A DNA stretch of 64,000 bases from Pyropia haitanensis (Eukaryota; Rhodophyta; Bangiophyceae; Bangiales; Bangiaceae), in assembly GCA_008729055.1 (NCBI GenBank), contig SDUX01000004.1:6340559-6404558 (forward strand), in the 5' to 3' direction. The notes under the pieces were generated by a model, which did no database searches, had not been told where the DNA came from, and saw only the letters and a program-made list of their open reading frames with translations. The translations under genes and the position numbers were made by a program. Below, piece by piece: positions 1 to 12,300 of this stretch (the first letter of the stretch is position 1; each line of letters starts with the position of its first letter).

Positions 1-1
1 T

Positions 2-187
2 GGTGGCGGTGGTGGTGGCGGTGGTGGTGGTGGTGGCGGTGGTGACGGCGGTGGCGGTGACGGTGTCGGGGCTAGTGGCGGTGCGGCTGCCGGCGGGGGT
101 GGCCGCCGCGGTGGCGGCGGCGGCGGCCGCGACGGCGGCGGCGGCGACGGCGGCGGCGACGGCGGCGGTGGTCGTGACGGCGGCGGC

Positions 188-221
<34 letters not shown>

Positions 222-252
222 ACGGCGGCGGTAGTCGTGACGGCGGCGGCGG

Positions 253-290
<38 letters not shown>

Positions 291-1035
291 GCGGCGGCCG
301 CAAGGCGGCGCCCACCCCCGCCGGCTGGGTGGTCCCCGACGACTACGTGCTGCTCGTGTCGGCCGACGGGTGGGAGTACCTCGTCGAGACGCCCGTCGCG
401 TGCATGTCGTCGGTGCTGGCGGCGACGCTGGCGAGTGCGTTTTGTCGTACTTTTTTGGGGGGGGGCGGGGGGCGGGGGGGGGGGGGGGGGCGGACAAGGC
501 GGGGGGGGGGCGCGTTGGGGGGCGGGTTCGGGGAAGGGGGGGTGGGGGTGTGGACGCTCGCTGTCGACGCGCGCGCGGGCTGGGCGGCCGCCGCGGCGGT
601 GGCGTGTGGCGGCGGCGCCCCCCAGCGGCCACCGCCCGCCGCCCTATCCACCCGCCCCACACACACGACTGACGCTCCGTGCCTCTGGCGTTGTGTCTGC
701 GCGCGCGCGGTCGGTGACGCGCCCCCCCCTCCCCCCCCCCTCCTCTCTTGCGCGTGGCGCGGCCGTGCCCTCCCCCGCTGCCCCCGCCGCCCACGCGGCT
801 ACGGCGGCCGCCACGCCCGCCTTTCCCTCCCCCCCCCCCAGGCGGCTTCCTCGAGTCCGCCACCCGCCGCATCGCGCTGCCCGACATGCGCGGGCGGCTG
901 CTCGACCGGGTCGTCGCGTACCTCTACTACGCGCGCCGCTGGCGGGGGCACCCGCGCGCCGCGCGGCCGCCGTTTGAGGTGCCGCCGCGGCTGTCGCTGG
1001 AGCTGCTCATGGCCGCCGTGTACCTCAACGTGTGA
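2..1035 (+). CDS. ELOC: Elongin C (5' partial, one intron)
   Basis: Elongin C is a small BTB/SKP1-fold adaptor that links BC-box substrate receptors to cullin-2/5 ubiquitin ligases and also belongs to the elongin (SIII) complex. Exon 1 (2-434) encodes DDYVLLVSADGWEYLVET, the first beta-hairpin of the family. Exon 2 (842-1035) encodes the rest, ending with the family signature RLSLELLMAAVYLNV and TGA at 1033-1035. The intron (435-841, GTGCGT...CCCAG) is phase 1: exon 1 ends after A and exon 2 adds GC, giving ...LAASGFLES. Upstream of the domain the same frame stays open to the window edge and encodes a Gly/Asp/Arg-rich tract of about 100 residues, so the true start lies outside. Normal elongin C is about 110 residues, so this N-terminal extension is unusual. 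The family call is firm; coding status of the Gly tract is less certain. Confidence 0.83.
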
Positions 1036-3621
1036 TGTGGGGGGGTGCTCGGGCCCTGGTAGGGGGGGTGGGGGGTGGGGGGTTGGTGGGGGGGTGATGG
1101 CGATGGGTGTGAGGCGCCGGCGGTGGGAGGTGGGGGGGGGTCGCATCCGGGTCGGGGGGAAGGGGGCGGCGGCGCGCGCGACAACTGCAGGCGGGGGCAG
1201 CTGGATGGGAGAGAGGGGATGAGACGAGCGAGGGGGGGGGCACGAGCGGTATGGGGGACGCGCGTCGCCGCGATGACCTCGGCCGCACCGGCCGGCCTGC
1301 CAGCGCCGTGCCGCTGGTGTGGCGCGTCTCCTTTGCCTGCCCGCCCCCTCCTCTTCTCCACCCTTTGCAACGGAGCGGTGTCGCCGCTGTTCCCGTGCGA
1401 GCCGCCCCGGCGGGAGCGCCTATGGTGGCGCCGCAGCCGTCGCGCCCGTGTGCCGGGACGCCGGGCGTGACGGGCGGCCGAGCAAGCGCGTGGGGGCGGG
1501 GGGGGGGGGGGGGGGGGCGGGCACCCGCCGCCACCCCCACCGCCCGCGGCGACTGGCTGGCCGGTCGGCAGCGCCGCGCTGCGCCACACGCTGTGCCGGG
1601 AGGCGGCCGACCGACGGGCAGCGGGACGGGAGCGGGCGGTCTCTGTCGCGGGAGGGCGGGGCGGCCGTGTGCGACGGCGCGCCGCAACGTTGCGTGCGGC
1701 TGTCCCTCTGGCGCCTGCGCTCCTCTCCCGTTTTGACCCCGCACGGGTGGTCGCGCCCGGCGGGGCACGCGGCTGCGTGCACCGTGGGGGTGGCGGCGGC
1801 GGGCGGGGAGCGCGGCGCCCAGGGGCGGGTGAAGCGGGCGGACGCCCGCCGCCGGCGGCCGCGCCGCCCGCCCCCGCGCGGCGCGCGCTCCTCCCCACTC
1901 CCCGCAGCGACAGGCTGGCAAGCCGCGCCTGGCGCGGTCGAGGAGCCCGCGGCGGGCCCGTCCGCGGAATGGGGGCGCGTTGTTCCTTCTGGTCTCTTCC
2001 CCCGGCACGCTCGTTGCGCCGCGACGCGCGTCGGGGTGGGTGAGCGCCCGTCGCGGCCGCGGCGGGGCCCACGGGAGGGATCGGCTGGTGGGCGGGGCGG
2101 TGCGTAGGGGGGTGGGCACTGCCGCCCTCGTCATCCGTGACAGGCGACCGCCGGCGTGCGGGGCGGACGTCCACCTCCGCTGCCGGCCGCCGTCCCCGCG
2201 TGGGTGCTCGTCCACCTTTCATACCATTCGAATAGACAAGCAGTTAAGCAACCAAATGAACGAATGTTCAACTGTTACGATCCACCAACACGAGCTCATC
2301 TGATTCGTGAAGTTCCAAAGTCGATGGACGGTGGAACCACTTGGCCAGACTGCAACAGATGGCAGCGCAAGACGTGCGAAGGAGAGACCTCTCATCCGCG
2401 CCGCGGTCGACCCGCGTGTGACCAGAGCGGGTGACGCGGCGTTGGACTGGTCAGCATCTACCGGCGTCGCCAACGCATCAAGGTCTGCTACTGGTCTTTT
2501 GAAGAGAACAATGGAGCACGTGCCTGTCCACGATAGGAGGGCGATGGACTGTATGATTGCCTGCTGCCATGCGTGGGAAGCTGCTGAAGAGCAACCCATG
2601 CAAAAGGTCACCAAAGACGCAAGCAGGACCTGTCTCCCAGATACTGAGGAGGCCGCCCGTCGTGCCATTGGACCTTTTGCATTACGGCCGATGGCGGGGC
2701 CTGGCAACACTCGTCCGAGACGCGCCCGTTTTGCGTCCGTACCGTCTCGCCCGCCGTCCGACGTCGGTCCGTCGTCGACCACAGAAGCGGTCAGCAGACA
2801 TCCCTGTTTGGGTCTGGACGAAAGGACCCGAGGGGATAGTTTGAGCCGCGCGCCTGAGGAGCGGTCGCTGTATTGACTAGTCGCAGGCGATGGACGGGTG
2901 CATTGGCCCAGGAGCTCAACAGAGTCTGCCAAGAATATCCATCCTCGCAACGTTCTGTGTGTTTTCCGTCTTCCCTAGTTTCAGTTTGGTAGATCCCAAT
3001 TTTCTCTCTTTTCAGTCGGTCAAGATTTTCCAACAGTCGTTAACTGTCATCCTTTGCCAGCCGCCCACCGCACCTCCTGGCGCGGCGCGTCCAGTCGGCC
3101 CCCCGACCCCCCCCCCGTGCGCGCGCGATCCTGGCGTGTGGTGCGTGACGGCGCTCGGCGTCGCCGCCCACCCTCCCCGACGCCCTGCCAGCGCGGTTGG
3201 GCCCGTCCAGGGCGCGCACGACGCGCACGGCGCGGGGGGGGGGGGGACCGCGCGCGCCTGGCGGACGACGCGACCCCCCCCTGCGGGCGCCGTCGGCGGG
3301 TGCCCCTCGCCGCCGCGCCGTCGCGGCCCGCGCACGCGCCGCCGCCTCCGCCGGCGGCTGGGTCTCTCGCCTGGTGCTTTCCCCCCCGTGGCGCTCCCCC
3401 CTCCGTGGCGTTCCCCTTCCTCCAACGTGCCCCCCTCCTACGGCTGCTGCGGCGGCGGCGTCCAGAGGCATTGGCGGCGGTCTCATCCGTCTTCAACCCG
3501 CGGACGTAGGGGGGTCGTTCCTTGTCGCCACCGCTGGTATCGCTCCACCCTCCACCACACGCGTCCGCTGGCGGCGGCCCTCCCATCCCCGTCGCGGTAC
3601 CTTGCCCTTTTGTGCAGCACC
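1036..3621. other. Intergenic; lower-GC island inside GC-rich spacer
   Basis: No gene is recognised. 1036-2214 is G/C-rich low-complexity DNA with G runs (for example around 1499-1517). 2215-3055 has clearly lower GC and contains open frames on both strands (minus 2219-2950, 243 codons; plus 2307-2876, 189 codons) without a recognisable domain. 3056-3621 returns to high GC and probably holds the promoter and 5' leader of the phosphatase gene. Confidence 0.5.
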
Positions 3622-3891
3622 ATGCGCCCCGCCACGCTGCCCGCCTGGTGGGTCCACACCGCCTCCCCCGGCAGCACCGCCGGCGCCTCCCCCCCCCAGC
3701 GCCCCCCCCGCGGCGGCGGCGGCGGCAGCGGCAGCGGCGGCGGCGCGCCACCCCCCCCACCCCCCTCGCCACCCCCGCCACCCGCGCCACCGCCACCCCC
3801 GCCACCCCCACCACGGCACCACCGGCGCCGGCCGCGCGGCGCGGCGGTGACACCGCCCCGCCGCGGCGGCAGCGGCAGCGGCCCGTCCACA

Positions 3892-3955
<64 letters not shown>

Positions 3956-5848
3956 ACCCGCTGCCGCCGACCGAGACGACGCCCCTGGCGGCCCCGCCGT
4001 ACGGGTCGGTGGCGCCCGCGGCGGCGGCGGCGGCGGGGTGGCGGCTGCCGCCGTCACGGCGGCGGTGGGCGTCGCCCGGCGGCGGTGGCGGCGGGAATGG
4101 CGGCGGCGGCGGCGGCGGGGGTGGGGGTGGGGGTGGGGGTGGGGGTGGGGGTGGTGGCGGCGGCGGCGGCGGCAGCAGCGGCCGCCGCCACGGCCCGCCC
4201 GACGCGCTCCCCCGCGGCCGCCTCGCGGCGGTCGTGGCGGCCGTCGCGGCGGTCGTGGCGGTCAGCCTGTGGGTGGCGGTGCCGGCGCCGCCGCCGCCGG
4301 TCGCGGCGGCGGCGGCCCCCCGCCCCCCACAGACGCCCCCTGGGGCCCCCCGTCCGCCGCGTCCTACGCCCGCTACCTGTCGGCGGGCGCCGCGTACGCC
4401 GCCGCGTGTGATACCGACCCGCCGGTGGGGGCGGCGGCCGGGCCGGGCGGCGCGGGGGGGGGGGGGGGGCCGCCGCCACCCCCGTGGCGCCCCTGTGTGC
4501 ACGCCACGGGCGGTGGCCGTCGCCCGTGACGGCGGGTGCCGCGGCGGCACGGCGGGTGCGGTGGGCGTTTCTGGTGGTGGGCGACTGGGGGCGGGCGGGT
4601 GGGCGGTGCTGCTCGCGGGACGTGGCGGCCGAGATGGGCGCCGCCGCCGCCGCGCTGCGGCGGGCCATGGCCGCAACGGCAGCGGCGGCCGCGGCCGCGG
4701 CGGCGGCGGCGGCGCCGCCGCCGCCGCCGCCGCCGCTCGCGGCGGCGGCGGCGGCGGCGGCCCCCCCCGGCACGCCCACCGAGCCGTGGGTGGTGTCGAC
4801 GGGCGACAACTTTAACCCGCGGGGCATCGCGTCGGCGGCGGACCCGATGGTCGCCGCCGCGTGGCGGCGCGTCTTCCCCGCCGCCCACCCGTCGCTGCGG
4901 GTGCCGTGGGTGGGCGTGCCGGGCAACCGGGACTATGCGGGCAACGCGTCGGCGCTCGCCGCGCTCGCCGCGGCCGACCCGCACTGGCGGATTGTCGGCG
5001 GCTCCCCGCGGGTGGCGGACGTGCGCCTGCCCGGCAGTGGCGGCAGCGGCGGCGGCGGCGGCGGCGGCGGCAGTGGCGGCGGCGGCAGTGGCGGCGGCGG
5101 CGCGTACGCCCCCCGGCGGCTGCGGTTTGTCTACCTCGACACGACGCCGCTCGTCTACCCGCCCGCCGACCTTGTCGGCCGCTTCCACTTTACGCCCGCC
5201 GCGGCGGCGGCGGCGGCGGCGCCCGCCGCCGCGGACGCGGTGCGCCAGTGGCTGTCGCGGGCCCTCCGCGCGTCACCCCGCCCCGACTGGGTGGTCGTCG
5301 TCGGCCACCACCCGCTCGTGTCGTCGGGCGCGCACCACGGGCGCAACGCGGGCATCCGGCGGCGGCTGCGGGCGGTGGTGCAGCCGGCACTGGAAGCCGC
5401 CGCCGCGCCGGCGGCGGCACCGCCGCGACGGTCCCGCGCCGCCGCCGCCACCACCACCACCACCACCCCCACCGCCGCCGCCGTCGGCACAGCCCACAAC
5501 GCCACCGCCGCCGTCGCCACGCCCGCCGCCGCCGACACCCCCCCGGCGGGGCGGGGCGGCGGCGTCGTCTACTTTTGCGGCCACGAGCACGACGTGCAGC
5601 ACGCGGTGCGGCGGCGGGTGCACTACGTGGTCAGCGGGGCGGGGTCGCTGGCCGACGCGCCGGGCCGCCGCTGGGGCCGCGGCGGCCGCTTCTCCACCGG
5701 CGCCCACGCGTTTGTGGCGGCGACGGTGGGCGGCGGCGGCGGCGGCGGCAGCAGCGACGGCGGCGGCGGCGACGCCCTGACGCTGACGGTGGTGGACTAT
5801 GCGGGGCGGTTTTTGTACGAGGCGGTCATCCCGCCGTGGGTGCCGTGA
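3622..5848 (+). CDS. Purple acid phosphatase-like metallophosphoesterase, membrane-anchored
   Basis: Dinuclear-metal phosphatase of the calcineurin superfamily, closest in motif layout to tartrate-resistant (ACP5) and small plant purple acid phosphatases. Start ATG 3622 (MRPATLPAWWV). A long poly-Pro/Ala/Gly region follows, then a hydrophobic segment at about 4222-4281 (LAAVVAAVAAVVAVSLWVAV), which suggests a signal anchor with the enzyme outside the cytosol. Catalytic motifs: GDWG (4580-4591), GDNF (4802-4813), GNRD (4922-4933), GHH (5303-5311) and GHEHD (5579-5593); TGA 5846-5848. The block-3 His of GNHD is Arg here. The frame changes between the anchor and the catalytic core, near C runs at 4317-4334 and at a G16 run (4454-4469); the stretch encoding SAASYARYLSAGAAYAAACD lies in the intermediate frame. 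This looks like homopolymer indels, although an unseen intron is possible. Substrate unknown. Confidence 0.72.
4222..4281 (+). other. Predicted transmembrane segment of the phosphatase
   Basis: Twenty consecutive Ala/Val/Leu/Trp-type residues are encoded in the frame of the upstream start. They are preceded by a basic and Gly-rich stretch and followed by a Pro-rich linker, the pattern of a type II signal anchor. Confidence 0.5.
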
Positions 5849-6313
5849 GGGGGGAGGGGGGGGGGGGTGGGGTCGCCGGGGTGCGGAAAGGGCGGCCGCC
5901 GCCGCCCTCGCCGAGGCGCTTGTGGAAGGGCCTGGGCGCACGAGGCAGCCGCGTGACGTCCGTCGGTCGCGGGTGACGGGCTGGGCGGGCGGCGGCGGGC
6001 CACGGCGGGCGTGCTGTGCGGCGTTGCGTTTCTGGCGTGGGGGACTCTGCTCTGTCGACACGGTGGGGGGGCCGCGCAAGGGCCGGCAGCGACCGCCGCC
6101 GCCGCCCTTGCAACACCGCGATGGCCACGCGGACAACCGCAGCGGCAGTGATGCGGACACGGACGGGGGGGGAGAGCCGGCACGGTCGCGGCGTGAGCGG
6201 GAGCCCGACGACGGCGGCGGCCGCCGCGCCCATAGCGCGGCGCGTAGACGCACCGCCGCCGCGCTGGGGCCCGTCTGCACCGCCGCCGCGGGGCGCCGCG
6301 CGCGGCGGACGCC

Positions 6314-6344
<31 letters not shown>

Positions 6345-7959
6345 AGCCGGCCGACGCTGCCGCCGCCGCGGGGCGCCGCGCGCGGCGGTCGCCACGCCGC
6401 CGCCACCGCCGCCGCCGCCGCCGGCCGACGCTGCCGCCGCCGCGGCGGCGGCTGCGCGACCGTCGTTGAGGTTGTGGGGGGGGGGGGGAGGGGGGGGGGC
6501 GACGGGACGCAGGGGGGGAGAGGGGGGTGGGAGGCGCCACGCCCACGCCGCTGCCGCCAAGCGCCGCGCCCGCCGTGTCGCGGCGGCGGCGGCCGCGGGG
6601 GGGGGGGGGAGGGGGGCGGGGGTGGACGGCGGTGCCCCGACGCGGGTGTGGACGCGGCCGCCGCGGTGGGGGGGAGGGGGAGGTGCCGCTGTGGGTGCCG
6701 CCGCTGCCGCCGGGGTGACTGGTCGTACGGTGAGCGGGCGACCCACGCGCGGTCGTGGCGGTGGTGGGGGTGCCGCCGACGACGATGGAGCGGCGCTGGT
6801 GCGTGGGGCACGCCGCGGTCTGGTGGCGCCAGCGTTGGGGGGGGAGGTGGCTCCGCCGCTCGCTCCGGCGGGGGCGCCCACCGACGCGCCCCCCCCCCCC
6901 CCCCCAGCCGGCGGTGCCCCTCTCTAGGCTGCGCCCACCCACGTGGGGGTGGGCGCTCGCCCACCCCATCCCGCCCTCCGCCCCCAACCCCCCGCACCGC
7001 TGGGTCTCCCGCGCCGCCGTGTCCACCGCGCCACGACCCGTGGGCGGCGTGGCGACCCACCGCCACCCCCCCCCTAGAGGTTCCCCCTCGATGCGGCCCG
7101 GGGCCGACGCGGCCGGCCGCGGCGCCCCCGTCCTCGTGCGGCGGGCCTTGGCAACGCCCGTCTCGCATCCCCCCCCCCCACCATCGCCACGACGCGCGCG
7201 CCGCAGCTACCGTCGACGAGGCCGCCGTCCAAGGGCGCCGCCGGGAGCGCCGCGTCACGCGCCGACGCGACCTCCTCGGACGCCCCCCGCGCCGTGCGCG
7301 CCAGCAGCGCATCGCCCCGTTGCGTCGAGTCGCCCCCGGATGGCGCCGCCGACGGCGCCCCGCTGCACGCCGGCGGGCTTGACCGCGAGGACGGTGCGCT
7401 CCTGGTGCGGATCTCTGCCTCCGAGCCGCTGTGCTCGTCGCGACCTGCTTCCCCCCCCTCCCCCACCGCGTAGCCCAATGGGTTCCCTCCCCTCCTGCCA
7501 CGTGGCAATAAATGGACGGTCCATCGATGGCCATCATCGGCTTGTCGTTTGTGGTGCTGCTGCGGATGGTACCTACGCGCCGTCGTCCACGTCGAGGCGT
7601 CCCAAACCCCGCCCGGCCGCGCTCGCGAGCCCCCACAATCAGTCGTCTGTCCCCTTGCCGCTCCCGTCTGGCGGCGTCGGCCGCGGGCCGCGACGTCCCC
7701 TCGTCAACCGACGTGGGCGCCGCCGCCTGCGGCGTCCCGGCTGGCCATCCCCCTCGTCGGCGGTTGCTACGGACGACCCCGCATCGTCCCCCGTCGACAG
7801 CCGGTGGCCGCTACCCCTTTCCTCCTCGGTTCTTGGCTGTCAGCCGCCTTCTTGCTTGGCGGCCATCGGCCCTTGCACCCCCCCCCCCCCCCCCCCCCCT
7901 CCCCCGCCGCCCCAGCTCCCCCTCTCCCCCCCCCCCCCCCCGCTCCCCGTCGGTGGGCC
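5849..7959. other. Intergenic GC-rich low-complexity DNA
   Basis: No gene recognised. Long open frames exist on both strands only because stop codons are rare at this GC level; their translations are Arg/Pro/Ala/Gly filler without motifs. Several G or C runs occur (for example 6477-6488, 7879-7898 and 7929-7941). Confidence 0.5.
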
Positions 7960-8270
7960 ATGGCGTCCAAGGCGGCCGGCCATCCTCGACACCTACCGGT
8001 CGCTCCTGCGCGTGCAGCGGGCGGCCTTTTGACGGCGCCGCGCCGCTGCAAGCGGCGGCCGCCCGCTCCATCCGTGCCGCGTTGGCCGCGGGGCGGCGCG
8101 TCGCCGCCGCGGCGGCGGCGGCGGCCCCGCTCCGCGACGCCCGCGACGCGGTCGCGGTCCTCTGCACAATGTCGAGCAGGCGGCGCTGACGCGGCGGGGC
8201 AACTACGCGGTTGACGCGGCGGCGGTGAATGACCCGCGGCGGCCAGGGACGGCACAAGGGAAGCGGGGGT
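7960..8270 (+). pseudogene. LYR-motif protein, LYRM7/MZM1-like, frame-disrupted
   Basis: LYR proteins of this type chaperone the Rieske iron-sulfur protein during assembly of mitochondrial complex III. Read across three frames, the sequence gives MASKAA, then ILDTYRSLLRVQRAAF, then DGAAPLQAAAARSIRAAL and RDARDAVAVL, then HNVEQAALTRRGNYAVD. That matches the LYR-type helix, the middle helix and the conserved N-V-x-Q end of MZM1-type proteins, at about 100 residues. The frame breaks lie at a GGCCGGCC duplication (7975-7982), at TTTT (8027-8030), where a TGA follows immediately, and near 8160-8165. None is at a long homopolymer, unlike the other genes in the window, so a decayed copy is plausible; sequence error is the alternative. 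The 3' end is approximate. Confidence 0.5.
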
Positions 8271-8670
8271 GTGGCGGGGGAGGCTGGGCGCGGGATGGAA
8301 GGGGGGGGGGCGGAGGGTGGGGGGGGGGGGATAAAGTGTACCGGTTCTCGACGAATGCTTGGGTACGAATATTAATACACAGGGGATGATGATGCCAGCC
8401 TTTGGAACGTTCGAACGGGGCAACGTGGCAAGGAACAACAAGCCTGTTTGTGAAAAAAAAACCAAGCCTCGCACTTTGGACGGCGGACACACACGTTGCA
8501 AGTCTTGATCGCCGCCCGCGGGCGACCGCGCCACCGTGGCGCCGGCTCCGTGCCAAGTCGTCCACTCGCGGGGCAGGCAGCGGCCATCCCCGCCAGCGCG
8601 GCCGTCCCTCCCCCCCCCCCCCCCCCCCCCCGGCCGCGCGACGATATCCCCCCCCCCCCCCCTCCCCACC

Positions 8671-9281
8671 ATGGACCCCACAGACGATGGGCTCCCCGAG
8701 TACGATGAGTTTGGCAACTACCTGGGCGGCGGCGGCGACAGCGGGTCGTCCTCCTCGGCCGCCGCCTCGGACGCCGAGTCCGCCTCGTCCGCGTCGGCGG
8801 CCGCCAGCGGCGACAGCGGCAGCGACGCCGACGCCGACGGCACCCCCCCACCCCCCCCCACCAATGGGGACGCTGGCGGGCCCCCCCCCCCCCCTCGCCC
8901 GGGTCCACCGCCATGGCCGTCGTCCTCCCCGAGGACGTGCAGCACTACCCCGCCGCGGCGGCGGTGTTTGGCCCCGCCACGGAGGTGCGGGTGGAGGAGG
9001 TGGACGCGCAGCCGCTGAGCACGCCACTCGTCGCACCCGCCGTCACCCGCCGCGCCGAGTACCTCACCGTCGACGCCCACGAGCGGTCCGCCGTCGCGCC
9101 GGCCTTTTCGCTGCCCTACTTTGCGGCCGCCCTCTGCGCACAGCCGGCGCTGGTGCGCAACGCCGCGGTGGTGGGCGCGTTGCACCATGGAAAGACGGGG
9201 CTGATGGATATGCTCGTTGCCGCCACCCACACGCGCCCGGCCGCGGCCACGGGGGTGGGGGGTGGCGGGGGGGGTCGCGGC

Positions 9282-9322
<41 letters not shown>

Positions 9323-12300
9323 GCGGTCGCAGCCGCCCGCGTGGCGGCCGTACGTGGACAGCGGGGACGGCAAGGAGGTGGCCGCCCGCTTCACCGACGC
9401 CCGCAAGGACGAGCAGGCGCGGGCGCTGTCGGTCAAGGCGACGCCGCTGGCGGTGCTCGGCACGGACCTTGCGGGCAAGAGCCACGCGCTGCACGTGGTC
9501 GACTGCCCCGGCCACCCCTCCTTCCTCGACGAGACCGTCGCGGCGCTGCGGCTGGCTGACGCGGCCGTCGTGGTTGTCGACGCGGCGGAGGGCGTCTGCC
9601 GGGGCACCGAGCTGGCCGTCGCCGCCGCGGCGGCGGCGCGGGTGGGGGTGCTGCTGGTGGTGGCCAAGCTGGACCGGCTGGTGCTGGAGCTCCGCCTCCC
9701 GGTCGCGGACGCGTACCACAAGCTGCGCCACACGGTGGCGACGTTTAACGAGCTGCTCGCCAAGTGGGCGCCGGTGGAAGCAGCGGGAGCGGCTGCCGCG
9801 ACGGCCGACGGCGACGGCGACGACGGCGGCGGCGGTGTTGATGTCCCCCCCGCGTCGGGCCCCCGCCGGTGGCACGTCACCCCGGAAGACGGGAGCGTGG
9901 TCTTTGCGTCTGCCCAGTCGGGCCTGCTGTTTACGCTGGAGCAGGTGGCGGGCTGGTACCTCCGCCGCGCCGCGGCCGACGCCCCCCCCGCGGCCGGCTG
10001 CGGAGAGGTGCCCGTCATGCCGCCGTCTGCCCTCGCGCGCCGCCTGTGGGGCGACGTCTGGTACGACCGGCAGCGGCGGGTGTTTACCAAACGCCGCCCC
10101 GACGACGCGGCGGTGGGCGGCGACGGCGGCGGCGTCGAGCGGTCGTTTGTCGAGTTTGTGCTGGCGCCCCTGTACAAGGTGTACGCGGCGGCGGTGGGGG
10201 ACCCGGCGGACGAGGTCGCCCGCAAGCTCAACGCCATCGTGTTGGGCGAGGCGGCGGGGGACTCGACGTCGCTGCCCGCGTCGCTTGGCGCGGCGGGCGC
10301 GACGGGCAAGGCGCCCGCGAGGAGAAGACGCGGCGGGCGGCAGGGGGGTGGTGGCGGCGGCAGGAGGCCGCGGCCGTTCAAGCCGGCGGAGCTGGAACTG
10401 GACGTGCACCCCCTCATCCGGCTGTCCATGGCCACCCTCTGGGGCGGCTGCGACGTGACGGGCTTTGTGTCTGCCCTCGTTGCGCACGCGCCGTCGCCCG
10501 CCGCGGGGGCGGGGGACAAGCTGGCCGCCTTGTACACGGGCGCCCTCTCCATGGACGGCGTCGGCGGGACCGTCGCGACCGCGGCGGTCGACGCGGACGA
10601 CGATGACTGGGACGACGACGCGGAAGACCCAGAGGCGGGCCTGTTGCGCTGCCTGCGGGCGTGCGACCCCGGCCCGCGGGCGCCAGCGGTGGTGCTGGTG
10701 GCCAAGCTGGTCCCGCACCCCGACATGGAGGCCTTTTACGCGCTCGGCCGGGTCATGGCGGGGTGCTTGCGGCAGGGCGATACCGTCCGCGTCCTGGGCG
10801 ATGGCTACGTGCCGGCGGGCAGCTGGGCCGCCGACGATGGGGGGGGGATGAGGAGGACGTGGCCGAGGCGACCGCCACGGGGCTGTACCTGCCGGGCGGG
10901 CGGTACGTGACGCGGGTGAGTGCCGTGCGGGCGGGGCAGGTGGTGCTCATCGACGGCGTCGCGGGCGTCATGTCTGGCAAGGGCGCCACGCTCGTGTCTG
11001 TCGGCGCGGACAGCGGCCCGCCGCCCCCCCCCGCGGCCGACGGCACCGACGCGGACGATGCGGCGGACGTGGCCGCGGCGGGCCAGGTGCGCTCCCGCCG
11101 CGCGGCGGCGTGCCACGCCTTTGCGCCGCTGTCGCGGTCGCTGGGCGTCGGGCCAACGACGGCCACGATGAAGGTGGCCGTCGAGCCGCGCGCGCCGGCG
11201 GACCTGCCCGCCCTCGTCCGGGGCCTCCGCGCCCTCGCCGCCGCCACCCCCGGCCTCGTGACGCGGGTGGAGGAGTCTGGCGAGCACGTGGTGCTCGGCG
11301 CCGGCGAGCTGGCGCTCGACGTTGCCCTCGGGGATCTGCGCGCCCACTACGCGCGCGTGCCGCTGTCCGTGTCGGACCCGGCGGTGCCGTTTGCCGAGAC
11401 GGTCGCGGAGACGTCGGCGCTCAAGGTGGCGGCGACGACGCCCAACGGCGCCAACAGCGTGACGCTCATCGCGGCGCCGCTGGAGGAGGGGCTCGCCGAG
11501 GCGATCGAGCGGGGGGCGCTGCCGCTGCGGCCGCGCGCCCGCCTCCACCCGCCCGCCGCCGCCACCGCCGCCGCGGGGGCGGCGGCGGCGGCGCCGCCGC
11601 TGCGGTCCACACAGGCGCGCCTGCAGTCCGAGTGGGGCTGGGACGCGCTCGCCACCCGCCGCCTATGGGCGTACGGCCCCGAGGCGGCCGCCGGCGGCAA
11701 CGTGCTGATTGACGATGTGCTGACGGGCGCGGGCACGCCGCAGCGGTCAGCGCTCAACGCCGCCCGCGGGGGCATCGTGTCGGGCTTCCGGTGGGCGACG
11801 CGGGAGGGCCCGCTCACCGACTCGCCCGTCCGGGGCGTCAAGCTCCGCCTCCTCGACGCCACCGTCGCGCCCTCCCCCGCCGCCCGGTCGGGCGCGCAGC
11901 TCATCCCCACCGCCCGCCGCGGCGCGTACGCGGCGCTCCTCTCCGCCGCCCCCCGGCTGCTCGAGCCGCTCCTCGCGCTCGAGGCGACCGCCGCGTCGGC
12001 CGCCGACGCGGCCGTCGTCGAGCGCGTCCTCTCCCGCCGCCGCGGGTACGTGCTGTCGGATGTGGGCGTCGCGGCGTCGCCGCTGCGGCGGCTGACGGGG
12101 GTGGTGCCCGCCCTCGACGCGGCGGGCATTGAGACGGACATCCGGCTGCTCAGCGGCGGCCGCGTCTACGCCGCCACCGTCTTTGACCGCTGGGCGGTGG
12201 TGCCGGGCGACCCGCTCGACGCGGCCGTGGTGCTGCGGCCGCTCGAGGCGGCGCCAGACACGGCGCTCGCGCGGGAGTGTATGGTCAAGACGCGGCGGCG

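Noticed and set aside
5273..7636. A 787-codon open frame on the minus strand
   Set aside because: Its translation is Arg/Pro/Gly filler antisense to the phosphatase gene; stop codons are simply rare at this GC content.
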